64,000 bases of DNA, from contig CM074146.1 of assembly GCA_037178625.1 (NCBI GenBank), positions 434,001 to 498,000 on the forward strand. The letters are read 5' to 3'. The notes beneath the pieces are model-generated. The model was not told the origin of the DNA, searched no databases, and saw nothing but the letters and a program-made list of their open reading frames with translations. Origin of the DNA: Skeletonema tropicum (lineage: Eukaryota; Bacillariophyta; Thalassiosirophyceae; Thalassiosirales; Thalassiosiraceae). This document shows, piece by piece, positions 8,916 through 19,550 of this stretch; the stretch's first letter is position 1; each line of letters opens with the position of its first letter. Both the position numbers and the translations under genes were made by a program.

Positions 8916-10835
8916 ATGCCTAATGTTCCTTTAGTCATCATCATGCTTTTCCTTTTCTTGGCAGCGGCAACAACAACAACAACGCCGTTGCGTCTTCACT
9001 TCTTCGCAGACGCCGTGGCAACCTCACCAAATCCATCCAGCTATCATCACCTCAAGGCAAAGAATCATATACTTGATTATATCGGAAGCAAGTTCGAATC
9101 TACTGCTATCGCCACTCACAATACGATTATCCAAATGGTAAAAGAAGAATACGATCAAGGCCGTCCTGTACCTGCCGAAAGCAGCTCTCCAACTCCAACA
9201 AGTGTGCCAACGACTTCTTGGAATACCTACAATCCAACATTATCAGTCAATGAAGGAGCAAGCCTTTTGACAACAGAACATCCCAACAATGAGCCGACTG
9301 TAGCCCAAGGAAATGCCAAGGAAGTGGAAGAGATTTCGTCACCTACACTGCTGTCTTCGTCATTTCCTACGCTCCAAGTCCAGACGCCATCACCATCTTC
9401 TTCGACTCCTACGTTGATGCGAATCAATCACATGGATACCGATTCTCCTACTCATCTGCTTCTTCCTGCAAGCAGCACACCCACCGCCGAGAAAGAAGAC
9501 TCTACATCTACAAGCCCTAGTATTACTTCATTTGTCACAAGTCCAAGTCAAGTGCCATCTCATATCACGCAGAGCCCAGTATACGACACAATGACCAAGG
9601 TAGTAGTCACTTCCACCCCTTCTTCCTTAGCAACAAATGATCCAGATAGAACAACATCGCTAACTCCACCCGATAACGCTGACCTAAACACAGCTCCCAA
9701 CGCAATGACATCAGTCTCCTTGGAAACTCCGCAAATCATTTGCGACATTAGCCTATCCTCAAGTACAGCCGAAAGCTTCGAACAGACACACACCCTCCTC
9801 GTCGTAATGACGAAGAGCATCTACGACATCTTAGAGTCCTGGCTTTCCAAAGAGTTGTACGATCTGAATGGCATTTCTCTCCATGTGTCTACCCAAAAGA
9901 TTATCCAGGCCGATTCTGATGCTTCGTCTACATTACGATTGCACGCTTCTTTCACTGGAAAAGTGTCGTTTTCTGACCTGGCTCCAACTCAGTCGGATCT
10001 CATCGAACTTTTACTGCGTCATTTTGATGTGGTTGAGTTTACTGATCGACTCGAATTTCCTCTTCGACTACGCACACTGGATGAGCAGACACTGGACGAG
10101 GAGCCAGTTGTGAAGGTGAACGCTGTCTTTTTTGCATTGCAAGATGGGAACCTAAAACATGCTTGGTACAAGAATGCAGCAGAAATTGCGTCCTCCTCCC
10201 AAACGAAAACGGATGACAGGAACGAAGCAGTCCTAACTGAACATCAAATTCAGATGATCATCGTGTCCTTGGTCATTGCTGCATTACCTTTTGTCATTGC
10301 CGCGAGTGTGCTCCTCGTGTTGAGGTACATGGATGACGGAGAAGAGGTAGCCTATCTTGAGGCTGATGACGAAGAGTCTGCCGATGCTTCTTCTATGAAT
10401 CCGTCAGAAGTAGATGAACAAGCAATTTCACCATCAGCCAGGGCAGAAATGGGCGATCCAACATCAGCTTCAGCTGCGATCGATATCGAGCCTAGCCTAC
10501 AAGTACAAATAGATCATGTACCCTCGACCCCAGCAAGTGCTAAATTTCCCCTCAGTGATATTTCGGAAAGTCAATCGGAGTGGTCATCCATTTCTGACTC
10601 CTTTTTGGATGCTGATTCCAGTAGAGAGATTGACTCTCCAGCCAACTCCAAGACCAAGACAACAGGAATGGGTCTTGGCATTGCTGTAGCTGGTCGACAA
10701 TATCGTCAACATAAGAGCACTCCATATTATACTTACGGGAGTCAAGCATCTAATGTTACTAGTGGCATAGTTTCCTTGCTTTGGGAGCATGACGATGATT
10801 TGGAAGTGTATGAGGATTATATCCTTGATGTCTAA
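8916..10835 (+). CDS. Single-pass membrane protein, diatom-type, unknown function
   Basis: 639 aa from the ATG at 8916, which opens a signal peptide (MPNVPLVIIMLFLFLAAATT). The longer frame to 8817 begins with GTG and was not used. Residues ~70-290 are a Ser/Thr/Pro-rich linker (TPSPSSSTPTLM type), probably extracellular. Residues ~300-440 form a folded domain beginning PQIICDISLSSSTAESFEQT. A single transmembrane helix follows (IQMIIVSLVIAALPFVIAAS, about residue 446). The ~170-residue cytoplasmic tail is acidic and Ser-rich and ends in WEHDDDLEVYEDYILDV. I know this architecture from diatom genomes as lineage-specific surface proteins; no enzymatic motif is visible. A role in the cell envelope or sensing would be guesswork. 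Confidence 0.8.
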   Translation: MPNVPLVIIMLFLFLAAATTTTTPLRLHFFADAVATSPNPSSYHHLKAKNHILDYIGSKFESTAIATHNTIIQMVKEEYDQGRPVPAESSSPTPTSVPTTSWNTYNPTLSVNEGASLLTTEHPNNEPTVAQGNAKEVEEISSPTLLSSSFPTLQVQTPSPSSSTPTLMRINHMDTDSPTHLLLPASSTPTAEKEDSTSTSPSITSFVTSPSQVPSHITQSPVYDTMTKVVVTSTPSSLATNDPDRTTSLTPPDNADLNTAPNAMTSVSLETPQIICDISLSSSTAESFEQTHTLLVVMTKSIYDILESWLSKELYDLNGISLHVSTQKIIQADSDASSTLRLHASFTGKVSFSDLAPTQSDLIELLLRHFDVVEFTDRLEFPLRLRTLDEQTLDEEPVVKVNAVFFALQDGNLKHAWYKNAAEIASSSQTKTDDRNEAVLTEHQIQMIIVSLVIAALPFVIAASVLLVLRYMDDGEEVAYLEADDEESADASSMNPSEVDEQAISPSARAEMGDPTSASAAIDIEPSLQVQIDHVPSTPASAKFPLSDISESQSEWSSISDSFLDADSSREIDSPANSKTKTTGMGLGIAVAGRQYRQHKSTPYYTYGSQASNVTSGIVSLLWEHDDDLEVYEDYILDV

Positions 10836-11173
10836 AGAGTTGGGCGCTCTCGATATTTACCTCTCATGCTTCTTTTCCAGAGAGAGGCAGTTGAACCTGA
10901 AGCGATGAGTCATTGAGTTTTCCACTTATTTTTGTACTTATTGTCACGCTTGGGTGCAGTTTGTTTGAGCTTGTAATTTGCTACAGCAACAGTCTTATTA
11001 CATGATATTTGTTCGCTTTAGATCAAGTATTATCTAAATATAGTCATAGAAATATACAAGAGAGAGAGTGTGTGCAATCACACTACTTCCATTGGGCACA
11101 ATACTGCAGAAAACTTGTCCCAAATTCTTCACAACAATGTACGATAACTTATAGCAAAAAAAAAAGTAATCAT
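10836..11173. other. Convergent intergenic region
   Basis: About 340 bp between the stop of the membrane-protein gene (+) and the stop of the next gene (-). Nothing is recognised beyond a short poly-A run near 11156. Confidence 0.4.
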
Positions 11174-11655
11174 TCATTTCCGAAACACATACACCTCCAC
11201 ACTACTACTAAAATCCACACCACTCGCTACCCACGGATCATCCAATAAACTTAATGATCGTTGTGAATTTCCTAGTGATGGAGATGATTCTCCTCGTTGT
11301 TGTTGTTGTAAAAAGTACGAATGCATAGATTGTGCTGGTAGTAGCCCTCCTCCTCCTCTTTCACCACCACTACTTGCACGTCGTGGTTTGTCATTCACCG
11401 CCGCCGCCGCCGCCACTTCTTCACTAGTAGCACTGGTAAACGAGTGTGTACTGGAAGTCATGGAATATCGCGATGGTCTTCTCATGATACTGGACACAGA
11501 TTGATTGACGGTAGCGCATTTGTGAAGTGGTTGACACTTTCGTCGAAGGGTTGTTGCGTTATTGTTGTTGCTGTTGTTGTTGTTTCCTCCTCTATTACTA
11601 TTGTTACTAGAGCCAACAACTGAGGTTGATTTATTATCGGCAGGTAAAGAAGAAC

Positions 11656-11712
<57 letters not shown>

Positions 11713-12070
11713 CAGTGTCGGAAAACCTACGGTGGCGGCTCGAAGACATTTCTTCTTCATGTGTTGAAGAATTGGAAGTGACTGATCCGTCTGATCGGCG
11801 GCGAAGAGCAGCCTCGGCTCGTTCATCTTCGTCATTCTCGTTATTATTATTCTCCTTGGGCCGTTGATTAGTTTTAGTAGTAGCATTATTATTCTTTCGA
11901 ACAGGACGGTAGGATACGGCAGTCTCTAGTAAGGATGTGAGACGTCTGTCATCCACTACTGCATCATTATCATCCTCGTCATTAGGATTATATGGTGAGA
12001 GCGATCGACCACAGTACACTTGGGACATGTCCGCCATGAAGAGTTTGTATGTTGATGGATCGATCATCAT
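11174..12070 (-). CDS. Low-complexity protein, paralog 1 of a local three-gene family
   Basis: 298 aa, no known domain. The middle is Asn/Ser/Thr-rich, with a run of about 20 Thr encoded by an ACT/AGT trinucleotide repeat near 11660-11712. Three short blocks are conserved with the genes at 12853 and, more weakly, 20960: CATVNQSVSSIMRRPSRYS (about residue 185-203), PAQSMHSYFL, and the C-terminal WVASGVDFSSSVEVYVFRK. The last block, with hydrophobic-x-F and V-x-V spacing, resembles the RVxF-like region of other diatom proteins at 18462 and 23779. Head-to-head with its closest paralog at 12853, sharing a ~780-bp upstream region, which suggests an inverted duplication and possibly shared regulation. 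Function unknown; a short linear docking motif embedded in disorder is my inference. Confidence 0.75.
11657..11713. repeat. AGT/ACT trinucleotide microsatellite inside a coding region
   Basis: About 18 tandem AGT units encode the poly-Thr run of the overlapping minus-strand protein. Length variation here would stay in frame. Confidence 0.9.
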
Positions 12071-12852
12071 TATTTTTTTGTTGATTATTTATTCGGAGTA
12101 TGTTGTATTGGCACTTCTACTTCTCACTTTTTACTTTATTACCCATCACAGTGACAGGCAGCAGGAGGCAGCGTACAATACAACAGCTTTTCTTCAAGGT
12201 TGATGATGAGATGCGCATGACGTGTATGTGTGTTTGATGGAGTGCAAACGCATTCCTACCGGCAGTTCGCTGTGAATTTAGCAGAAAACGAGAAGGGAGA
12301 ACCTATGGTTTTAGCAAGAAGGGTCGAAAAATGCCGGCCTAGCTGGAGGAGGCTTCGGAAGGAATGGACATTGGGAGGATTTTCGGGGTTAGGGGATTGG
12401 CCCGTTGTAGGTAGTGACTTTTTCAATCTTTAATAGGGTGTTTACATTGCTTTTTTGGATGTATAAATGAATATTTGACTCCAAAGTCATCACTATTAGG
12501 ATGTCAGAGGGCACATGCCCGAAATGACCCCGATGTAATGTAAATGTCTCCAAGATTGGACTATGTTACCAGCGAGTCATTCCAAGCAATGCGAGCTCGT
12601 GAATCTAAAATCGTAGTTCCATCTAAATGCTGAGAAGATTCCCAATGAAAATGCAAGATGGTCCCAAGATGGCATATGCAACTCATAGTGAAAGATTTGT
12701 GTGTGCCAATACCTACTTCGGGACTTCCTTCATGTTCCCAAGCCACACACAATACAACAACTGCACAGTAAAAAATTGGCTTGCTTCTTCACATGAACTT
12801 GTGGATGCACATCCGGTTTGGTGTCTGTGAAAGAATATTGAATAAACAGGCG
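12071..12852. other. Shared upstream region of the head-to-head paralogs
   Basis: 782 bp between two divergent paralogous genes. No ORF with recognisable features is present. It presumably contains both promoters; no motif could be assigned. Confidence 0.45.
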
Positions 12853-13668
12853 ATGACAATGGCACCACAACGCAGGCGCGATAGTGATGATAGCAACAAC
12901 AGTCATGACGGCGGCGGCAGCAGCAGCAGCAGTCACGAAGACCACGACGCCGGCTGTACGGAAAGGGTCAGGGTTGCTGATGCCGGTCTCCGTCGATCTA
13001 TCATCGAATCATCTACCTCCTCTTCTAACAACTCCACCACCACCAAAGAAGCCTCCTCTACCACTACCAGTCAAGATATTCAACAACAACGAAGACCACG
13101 CCGTAGATGCCGAGCAGCAGATGATATAGTTCGACGCTCCGCGACAATCACACGAAGGCATTCTTCTCCTGGGCCTACTCGATCCTCCCCATCACCACCA
13201 CCACAAGAGAACAAAGCAGGAGCAGCTATACGGCGTCGTAAAAAGTGTCGACCACGACACAGATGTCCCACCACAAATGAATCTATATCCAGTATCTTGA
13301 AACCATATCCTAAATATTTACCCTCAGCTACCATCCTACAATCACTCTCCAGCGAAACAACAACAGGTAGTGATGATGAGAATGACAACCATACATCATC
13401 AACCCTCACATCCATCACCTCCTCCCTCACCCTCAACAAAAAGTCATCCTTCCTACGAAGAGGAAGTGCCAATAGCACACAAAGTGAACCATCCCTCCCC
13501 GCTGCATCCATGCATTCCTTCTTCCTACCAGGAGTGACTAATAATAAACCTTTGGATAAGTCACAGAAACGACCGAGTTGTGATTCATTATTGGATCAAC
13601 AATGGGTACCGAATGGGGTGGATTTTAGTAGTAGTGTGGAGGTTCATGTGTTTCATGTCAAGGAGTAG
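12853..13668 (+). CDS. Low-complexity protein, paralog 2 of a local three-gene family
   Basis: 271 aa from ATG 12853 (MTMAPQRRRDSDD); an in-frame ATG at 12793 would add 20 residues. Ser/Thr/Asn-rich and basic, with no known domain. The conserved family blocks are in the same order as in the neighbour at 11174: CPTTNESISSILKPYPKYL, PAASMHSFFLPG, SLLDQQWVPNGVDF and SSSVEVHVFHVKE at the C-terminus. Also basic clusters (RRPRRRCRAADD, IRRRKKCRPRHRC) that might act in nuclear localisation. Similarity to paralog 1 is limited to these blocks, so the pair is old or fast-evolving outside them. Confidence 0.75.
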   Translation: MTMAPQRRRDSDDSNNSHDGGGSSSSSHEDHDAGCTERVRVADAGLRRSIIESSTSSSNNSTTTKEASSTTTSQDIQQQRRPRRRCRAADDIVRRSATITRRHSSPGPTRSSPSPPPQENKAGAAIRRRKKCRPRHRCPTTNESISSILKPYPKYLPSATILQSLSSETTTGSDDENDNHTSSTLTSITSSLTLNKKSSFLRRGSANSTQSEPSLPAASMHSFFLPGVTNNKPLDKSQKRPSCDSLLDQQWVPNGVDFSSSVEVHVFHVKE

Positions 13669-13805
13669 TGACAGAGGAGATGATGAGTAGAGAGAGCTTT
13701 TCACGGCGCGCGCGCAAGTCTTGAATATGTTCTTTTCATCAAGAGTCCACACAGACCAGAAGTCAGGAAATGTATGGTAGAAGATTGGACGGTCCGCATG
13801 CCCCG

Positions 13806-15648
13806 GTCTTACTTTTTTCAAGTCTCGTGGTGCATCATCATCTGTTCGCTTGTCGTCTAGAGAAAAGATGGCACCACCACATCATGAGGAGAGCTCTTCT
13901 TTTCAGCGCAGTCTCTTGTGTGACTTGAGAGAGTCTTCTTCATTCAAGAGTCCAGAAACACAGAAATGCAGGGAAATTTTAGATTAGGTTTGTCCACACA
14001 TGACGGTATAACTTTTCCAAGGATCGTGGTGCATCATCATCTATCTTGCTCGCTCTTGTCTCTTAGAGAAAAGTCTTTGCTCTAGGTGTATGACACCATG
14101 AGGAGCTTTTTTCCGCGCGCAAGTCTTGAGTTTTCTTCATCATCAAGTCCAGACCAGATATCAGGAAATGGTAGATTGGTTGGTAGACATGTTCATCTGC
14201 TCGCTTGTCTACAAGATCGTGCTGTTAGTATGACCTGAGACCTCCCTACATTTATATACTAAAGCGCAGATAACTGTGAAAAAGTCAAGGTATTCTTCTT
14301 CCTCCACGCTCTTCCAATGTGCTACCATCTACCATCACTTTCTTGGAATAGTAGTCAAGAAAGCTAGCTATAATAATGTACTTATATATAACAATACAAA
14401 ATAATGCACGCGACTTTAGCCATAATAGATGAAGTAAGATAATGATCTATTGTGGCATGTCAGAGAAAACGGAACAAGTGTGTGTCTTACTCTTGTGTTC
14501 TTGTCAAGAGAAAACATCATCTTGAAAGATATATATCATAACATTGTGCAGGTCCATAGGTAGTAGATCATAAACACGCGAGGATGCCCGCTAGAGATGT
14601 TCGCTAGAACGAAAAGGGTGCAGGCCCCGACATGAAGGGTCGAGGTCGAACTTCGATCGAGTAATGAGCAACCTTTTGCTTCCTATGATGTAAAAGTGCC
14701 ATGTGTGGGTGCAAGGTGGGAAGCCTTTGCAAGTAAGCAATTGATTCGTCTTACTTTTTTCAAGTCTTGTGGTACATCATCATCATCTATTCGCTTGTCG
14801 TCTCTAGAGAAAAGATGGCACCACCACATCATGAGGAGACCTCTTTTTTCAGCGCAGTCTCTTGTGTGACTTGAGAGAGTCTTCTTCATTCAAGAGTCCA
14901 GAAAAACAGAAATGCAGGGAAATTTTAGATTAGGTTTGTCCACACATGCCGGTATAACTTTTCCAAGGATCGTGGTGCATCATCATCTATCTTTAGTCTT
15001 TGCTCTAGGTGGGTATACTCATGAAACCATGAGAAGAGAGCTTTTCCGCGCAAGTCTTGAGTTTTCTTCATGATCAAGTCCAGACCAGAAATCAGGAAAT
15101 GGTAGATTGGTTGGTAGACATGTTCATCTGCTCGCTTGTCTACAAGATCGTGCTGTTAGTATGACCTGAGACCTCCCTACATTTCTATTCTAAAGTGCAG
15201 ATGATTGTGAAAAAGTCAAGGTATTCTTCTTCCTTCACGCCCTTCCAATGATGTGCTACCATTACTTTCTTGGAATAGTAGTCAAGAAAGCTAGCTATAA
15301 TGTACTTATATACAACAATACAAAATAATGCACGCGACTTTAGCCATAATAGATGAAGTAAGATAATGATCTATTGTGGCATGTCAGAGAAAACGGAACA
15401 AGTGTGTGTCTTACTCTTGTGTTCTTGTCAAGAGAAAACATCATCTTGAAAGATATATATCATAACATTGTGCAGGTCCATATTAAATCATAAACACGCG
15501 AGGATGCCCGCTAGAACGAAAAAAGTGCAGCCTGCCCCGACATGAAGGGTCGAGGTCGAACTTCGATCGAGTAATGAGCAACCTTTTCCTTCCTATGATG
15601 TAAAAGTGCCATGTGTGGGTGCAAGGTGGGAAGCATTTGCAAGTAAGC
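13806..15648. repeat. Non-coding tandem duplication, two ~0.9-kb units
   Basis: Unit 1 (about 13806-14738) and unit 2 (about 14748-15648) are direct repeats, roughly 90-95% alike by eye, both starting GTCTTACTTTTTTCAAGTC and ending near TTTGCAAGTAAGC. Unit 2 has small deletions. Within each unit shorter degenerate copies recur (TTCTTCATTCAAGAGTCCAG, GTGCATCATCATCTATC), and a related partial copy precedes unit 1 at about 13690-13800. No long ORF is conserved between the units, so it appears non-coding. Confidence 0.85.
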
Positions 15649-15959
15649 TATTTATGAATCAATTTCAAGTCATCTCTAGATTTATGTGTGTGAAGTCAGA
15701 CATGAGATGTTGTGGTGTATTCATGTATTTACACCCTTTTCACTTTCCCATTTCTTTTTGCTCTTTCCGGAGGCTTTTCCACAGCTTTGTTTGAGGGACA
15801 AAGTACTGAACATCATTGTTATCAATCCTTGTTGCCCCTGCCCTTGGGCGAAGATTGCTGCCATGAATCGTCGTTCAATAATATATGTACAACAATAGCA
15901 TAGATTTCGTCCAAGTAATGTGTACCATCGAGTCTATTGCATCCTTCCTCCTTGATAGC

Positions 15960-16920
15960 TTTCAACAGTTGGTTGAAATAAATAACAGTCTTTTGTTCAC
16001 CCCTTGCTGCCCAAACGTTTATTGTCCCGCAAATTCAAGACACTTGTTTAGTGCATGCATCAAGTAGTTGACCTCATCCTCCCACAAGTATATTGTGAAC
16101 AGAGGAACCGCCGCCGGCATCTCCATCTCCAGTAATTGCGGTCACTTTGAAACCGTCCAGTCCAGTGAACTCCTCAAGTGATTTCTTAACTGCGTCAGCA
16201 CAACCATCAGCGCCATGAGCACTTGTGTCCACATCGAGACAATGGAACTTGATCGTCTTCTTAGTCTTCCCTTTATCCTCCCAACCAACCCAGACTAAAA
16301 TCTTGACGAAGTGTTCAAGCCCCGCTCGTTTGCCATGATCAGTGATGAGGGCAAATTGCTTTGCCTCGTCATCGATGATTTCTTGCAGCACAAGAATCAT
16401 GCAATCAGCCGCAAGCCTAGCTCCATTTCGAACAGTCCTCCTCGATGGGCATCCATTGGCAATGCTAGATGCATCAATATCCTTTATGCCAAGCTCTTTC
16501 AGTAGCGCTTTCGTCCAGCCAATGATAATCATCTCAGTTGCTTCGTCCGATGCGCCGTATCCTTGTGCGTTGAATGCAGCAGCAAAGCGGAGTGCATTCT
16601 CGCCGAAATCGATTGATCTCCACTAAACAGTGCTTGAAGGTTGTGATGTTTAACATGTGAACTTTCCTTCCTCACTTGGTGGTTGATTGCTATACGGCAG
16701 TCGCTCCCTTGGGTACAAAGAACTGTGTTGCACCAAAATTACGTAGCTCGTATGCCCTACCCCGGCGTATCTCATTGTAATCGTAGTCAATACCATAGCC
16801 CTCTGATAGTTCCTGCAACACATCCCGAATGTCATGATCCAACACATATGCCACCTCCTCTGGCGCTCATCCATCCAACATGTAACAAAGACGTCGACCA
16901 TCCTCCTCCGCATCCATGGG
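15960..16920 (-). pseudogene. Decayed hAT-like transposase, N-terminal and central part
   Basis: The best frame (about 16620-16074) reads FGENALRFAAAFNAQGYGAS, then FALITDHGKRAGLEHFVKIL, then KFHCLDVDTSAHGADGCADA, then KVTAITGDGDAGGGSSVHNI. The TDHG, C-LDVD and TGDGDAGGG blocks are the sort of conserved acidic blocks I associate with hAT-like transposases in diatoms. Downstream, in a stop-broken frame, TFGQQGVNKR follows. Upstream (16920-16720) another broken stretch reads VLDHDIRDVLQELSEGYGID. Multiple stops and frame changes show it is dead. The C-terminal half of what may be the same family sits at 54637-55620. Confidence 0.6.
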
Positions 16921-17682
16921 AGAGGTCCGTGTTGAAGTGGAGCCTAATCAATCGATTCGAACAGTCCAGCAGAAGTAATATATAGATGTTTTTTGCAGGC
17001 CTGCGCCTTTCATAACGAAGTACGTGTTCGGTGGTGGTGATGTTGGAATTTTTTGAAGGCATTACGAAATACCCCTGTTGCTGTTGTCACATGAATCCCC
17101 TCATCATCCAGACCTGCTGCTACATCGAACATTGCACATCACGGCGAGTTTGTCGATGCCAAATAACTGGTTTAGGGCGTCATTATGATCCAGCATATGG
17201 ACGGTTGCTGCTCGGGTGGTGCGGGACTTCAGATAAACGTCACGGTACGATGTTGTGAGAGAGATATTCAATTTAGATAGCGATTCACCCACACAAAAAC
17301 AAGGAAACCAGTCCGCAGCCAATAATACAAAATCTAAGGCTTCCCACCTTGCACACGAGGCAGTTTCTGATCGAGTAGGGATAGTAAGGCATGGCGGAAC
17401 ACCATTTTTCGGAATTGCATCATGGTAGATGATGGTGTATGGTGTGGTGGTGGTGGGGCACCTCAACGCTCAGCACATGTGTGTCAAATAGTTAGCGATT
17501 ATCTAGCTATAAAAAGGGGGCTATGGGGGGCAAACAAAGGACGCAGGCCCGCTAGATCATAAGCGAGGTTAGGTATGTACAAAATTCACGTAGAATCCGC
17601 TCACCGTAGGAATTGAGTTGTACCTGTAGGAATTAAAAACTTTGAATGATGAAACGGGACGGACCCCCTCCCGCCAATTTTT
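16921..17682. other. Gene-poor stretch
   Basis: No supported gene. An inverted 18-20 bp match to the ends of the tandem units at 14738 and 15648 (TGCAAGGTGGGAAGCCTT, here on the minus strand near 17335-17355) suggests a small leftover of the same repeat. Confidence 0.4.
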
Positions 17683-18115
17683 TTATTAGTGAAACGCTCT
17701 AGCTTTGGGTCTGAGCGGCCAAAATTAAGTTTCAGGGAAGTGGTTTATATTCTAGTCCCGAGATACTATCCTTTAGGTGACTATTATATGAGAGTATATA
17801 GTCTGCTTTGTAGGTTATGAAAGCGTATATTTTCGTCGAGATATGCATTCGAAGGTACCCTCTAGCTTCATGCTAACTAGTTGTGATGGCTGAATGATGG
17901 CCGGCCAAATTTGTCTACATAGCAAAAACCTAGTACTCTCACTTGCATTTCTCAGCGGGGATTTGGAATTATCGGCCAACCAGTATATGTATAGAACCTC
18001 CATTACGGTCGACAAAAGGATGGTGCTACTGGAAAAGCATATGAAACAACCCCCCAAAACTTAATTTTGGCCATTGTGGCCCAAAGTTAGAGCATTTCAC
18101 ATTTCACTAATAAAA
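17683..18115. mobile_element. Non-autonomous hAT-like element, copy 2 (core)
   Basis: The same family as 2939-3481 but inverted relative to it. It is bounded by TTAGTGAAACGCTCTAGC on the left and the inverted GAGCATTTCAC...TTTCACTAATAA on the right, and shares internal landmarks such as GATACTATCCTTTAGGTGAC and GTCGACAAAAGGATGGTGCT. Its outermost ends are diverged and no target duplication was recognised. Only the conserved core is given. Confidence 0.75.
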
Positions 18116-18461
18116 AATTTGCGGTTTTTGACGTGGATTTTGTACCAAAGTTCTACTTAGGGGCGGGCGTCTGGAACCCCGCTATTATTCTCTGTTATCA
18201 CAACAATACTTACATAGATAGATAGATACATAGATTATTTTATTCACTACTCTCTAGACACCTGTGTCAGTAGAGAAAGAAGAATTTAAACCTGGAGGGG
18301 CTCGGGCCCTATTATTCCAAGTAGGTATATAATCAATCGTTTCTTTCTATATTTATACATATACATTCATCCTCACACGCCATCTACATCTATATATGTA
18401 TCCAGCGCTCACATACTTCTCTCTCTCTCTCCATCTCTCTCACAATCTTGGTGTCACATCA

Positions 18462-19550
18462 TCATATGGACTGCTGTTGCAAAACACCAATAACCCTCGC
18501 CCTCTCTCTCGCCCCTTGACTCTTTTCCATGGACACTTTCGCCAATGCTTCGACATCCCATATCCCAATTTGAGATTGTCGATGTTGTTCTTGTAGTACT
18601 GCTGTGAAGACTTGTTGCCTTCGTTTTGAGGTGCTGTTGCTGCATCTTATACTTGCCTTGCTAGCACTTGCACTAATTGTATTGCTACTTTTTCCACCAC
18701 CACTACTACTACTTGCACTTGCACTTGCATTGGTATCGTTGTTAGTACCGTTTTCACCTCGTTCATGACCATTAATACTTGGTCTTGGTGGGCTGATACT
18801 ACTGATACTTTCATCGTCACCACCTTGACTATCTGCACCACCTTCACTATCATCGTCATCATCATCACTATCGTCGTCAAACAAATGCCGCTCCAGCCCC
18901 CAAAGCATCCCCTTATCCTCCAACTCACTCTGATTCATCTTCAACCTCTTGGTTTTCAACATGTACGCAAACAATACCATCTTGCGTTTGTTCTGTGCAA
19001 TTTGTGAGGAGGTGAGCCAGAGGGCATCCGCAGAAGAAGGTTCTTTGTAAGGGCGGGAGATGAGATGATGATTGTGGAGAATGTGTACTACGGAGGTTTG
19101 TCCGAATGTTACTCTACGATTATGTCGTTGGTGGTGATGATGGCGTTTGAGCAGTATTGATCTTTGATGTGAGAGCATGCAGCTTTTGTGGTGACGAGGG
19201 GCTTTGTTGTAGCAAAGACAGGAAGCAGTTGACTTCTTCTTGTGTGGTCTACTTGTTGGGTTATGGCGGCTCGTCGGTTTTCTTGGTAGTGGGAGGTATT
19301 CGTATTGATGATGTTGGTGGTCCCGTCGCTGTGGTAGTGGGAGGTATTCGTGTTGGCGATGGTGGAAGGTCATCATCTTTTTTTTGGAGGCTGGTTCAGA
19401 ATGATCGTCCGCCAAGGCTAAGGGTAGTGGATGATGAGAAGAAGATGATGACGAGGAGGAGGATTGTGAAGCGTGTTGTCGTTTGCTTGGACAGCTGGCA
19501 TCATTACGGTTGTAGAGTTGTTTGGTGGATATGGGTGATAGGACGCGCAT
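18462..19550 (-). CDS. Diatom-type protein with RVxF-like core, unknown function
   Basis: 362 aa, single exon, ATG at 19550. The N-terminal ~140 residues are His/Pro/Arg-rich. The core at ~145-205 reads HNRRVTFGQTSVVHIL, then ADALWLTSSQIAQNKRKMVL. This V-x-F-x-x-x-V-x-V followed ~25 residues later by W-[YL]-x-x-x-x-I/E matches a motif recurrent in diatom proteins of unknown function. An acidic Asp/Ser/Gly linker follows. The C-terminus, GIWDVEALAKVSMEKSQGAR then ERARVIGV, matches the end of the same family, where SxxAxxxARxxG helices occur. RVTF fits the consensus of the protein-phosphatase-1 docking motif RVxF, which is a hypothesis only. Confidence 0.7.
   Translation of the reverse strand: MRVLSPISTKQLYNRNDASCPSKRQHASQSSSSSSSSSHHPLPLALADDHSEPASKKKMMTFHHRQHEYLPLPQRRDHQHHQYEYLPLPRKPTSRHNPTSRPHKKKSTASCLCYNKAPRHHKSCMLSHQRSILLKRHHHHQRHNRRVTFGQTSVVHILHNHHLISRPYKEPSSADALWLTSSQIAQNKRKMVLFAYMLKTKRLKMNQSELEDKGMLWGLERHLFDDDSDDDDDDSEGGADSQGGDDESISSISPPRPSINGHERGENGTNNDTNASASASSSSGGGKSSNTISASASKASIRCSNSTSKRRQQVFTAVLQEQHRQSQIGIWDVEALAKVSMEKSQGARERARVIGVLQQQSI

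Noticed and set aside
11562..11867. Poly-Leu/Val frames opposite the poly-Thr run
   Set aside because: Shadow frames of a trinucleotide repeat in the minus-strand gene.
14640..14660. Possible tRNA T-arm (GGTCGAACTTCGATC)
   Set aside because: No acceptor, D or anticodon stems can be placed around it; it is repeated in the tandem unit.
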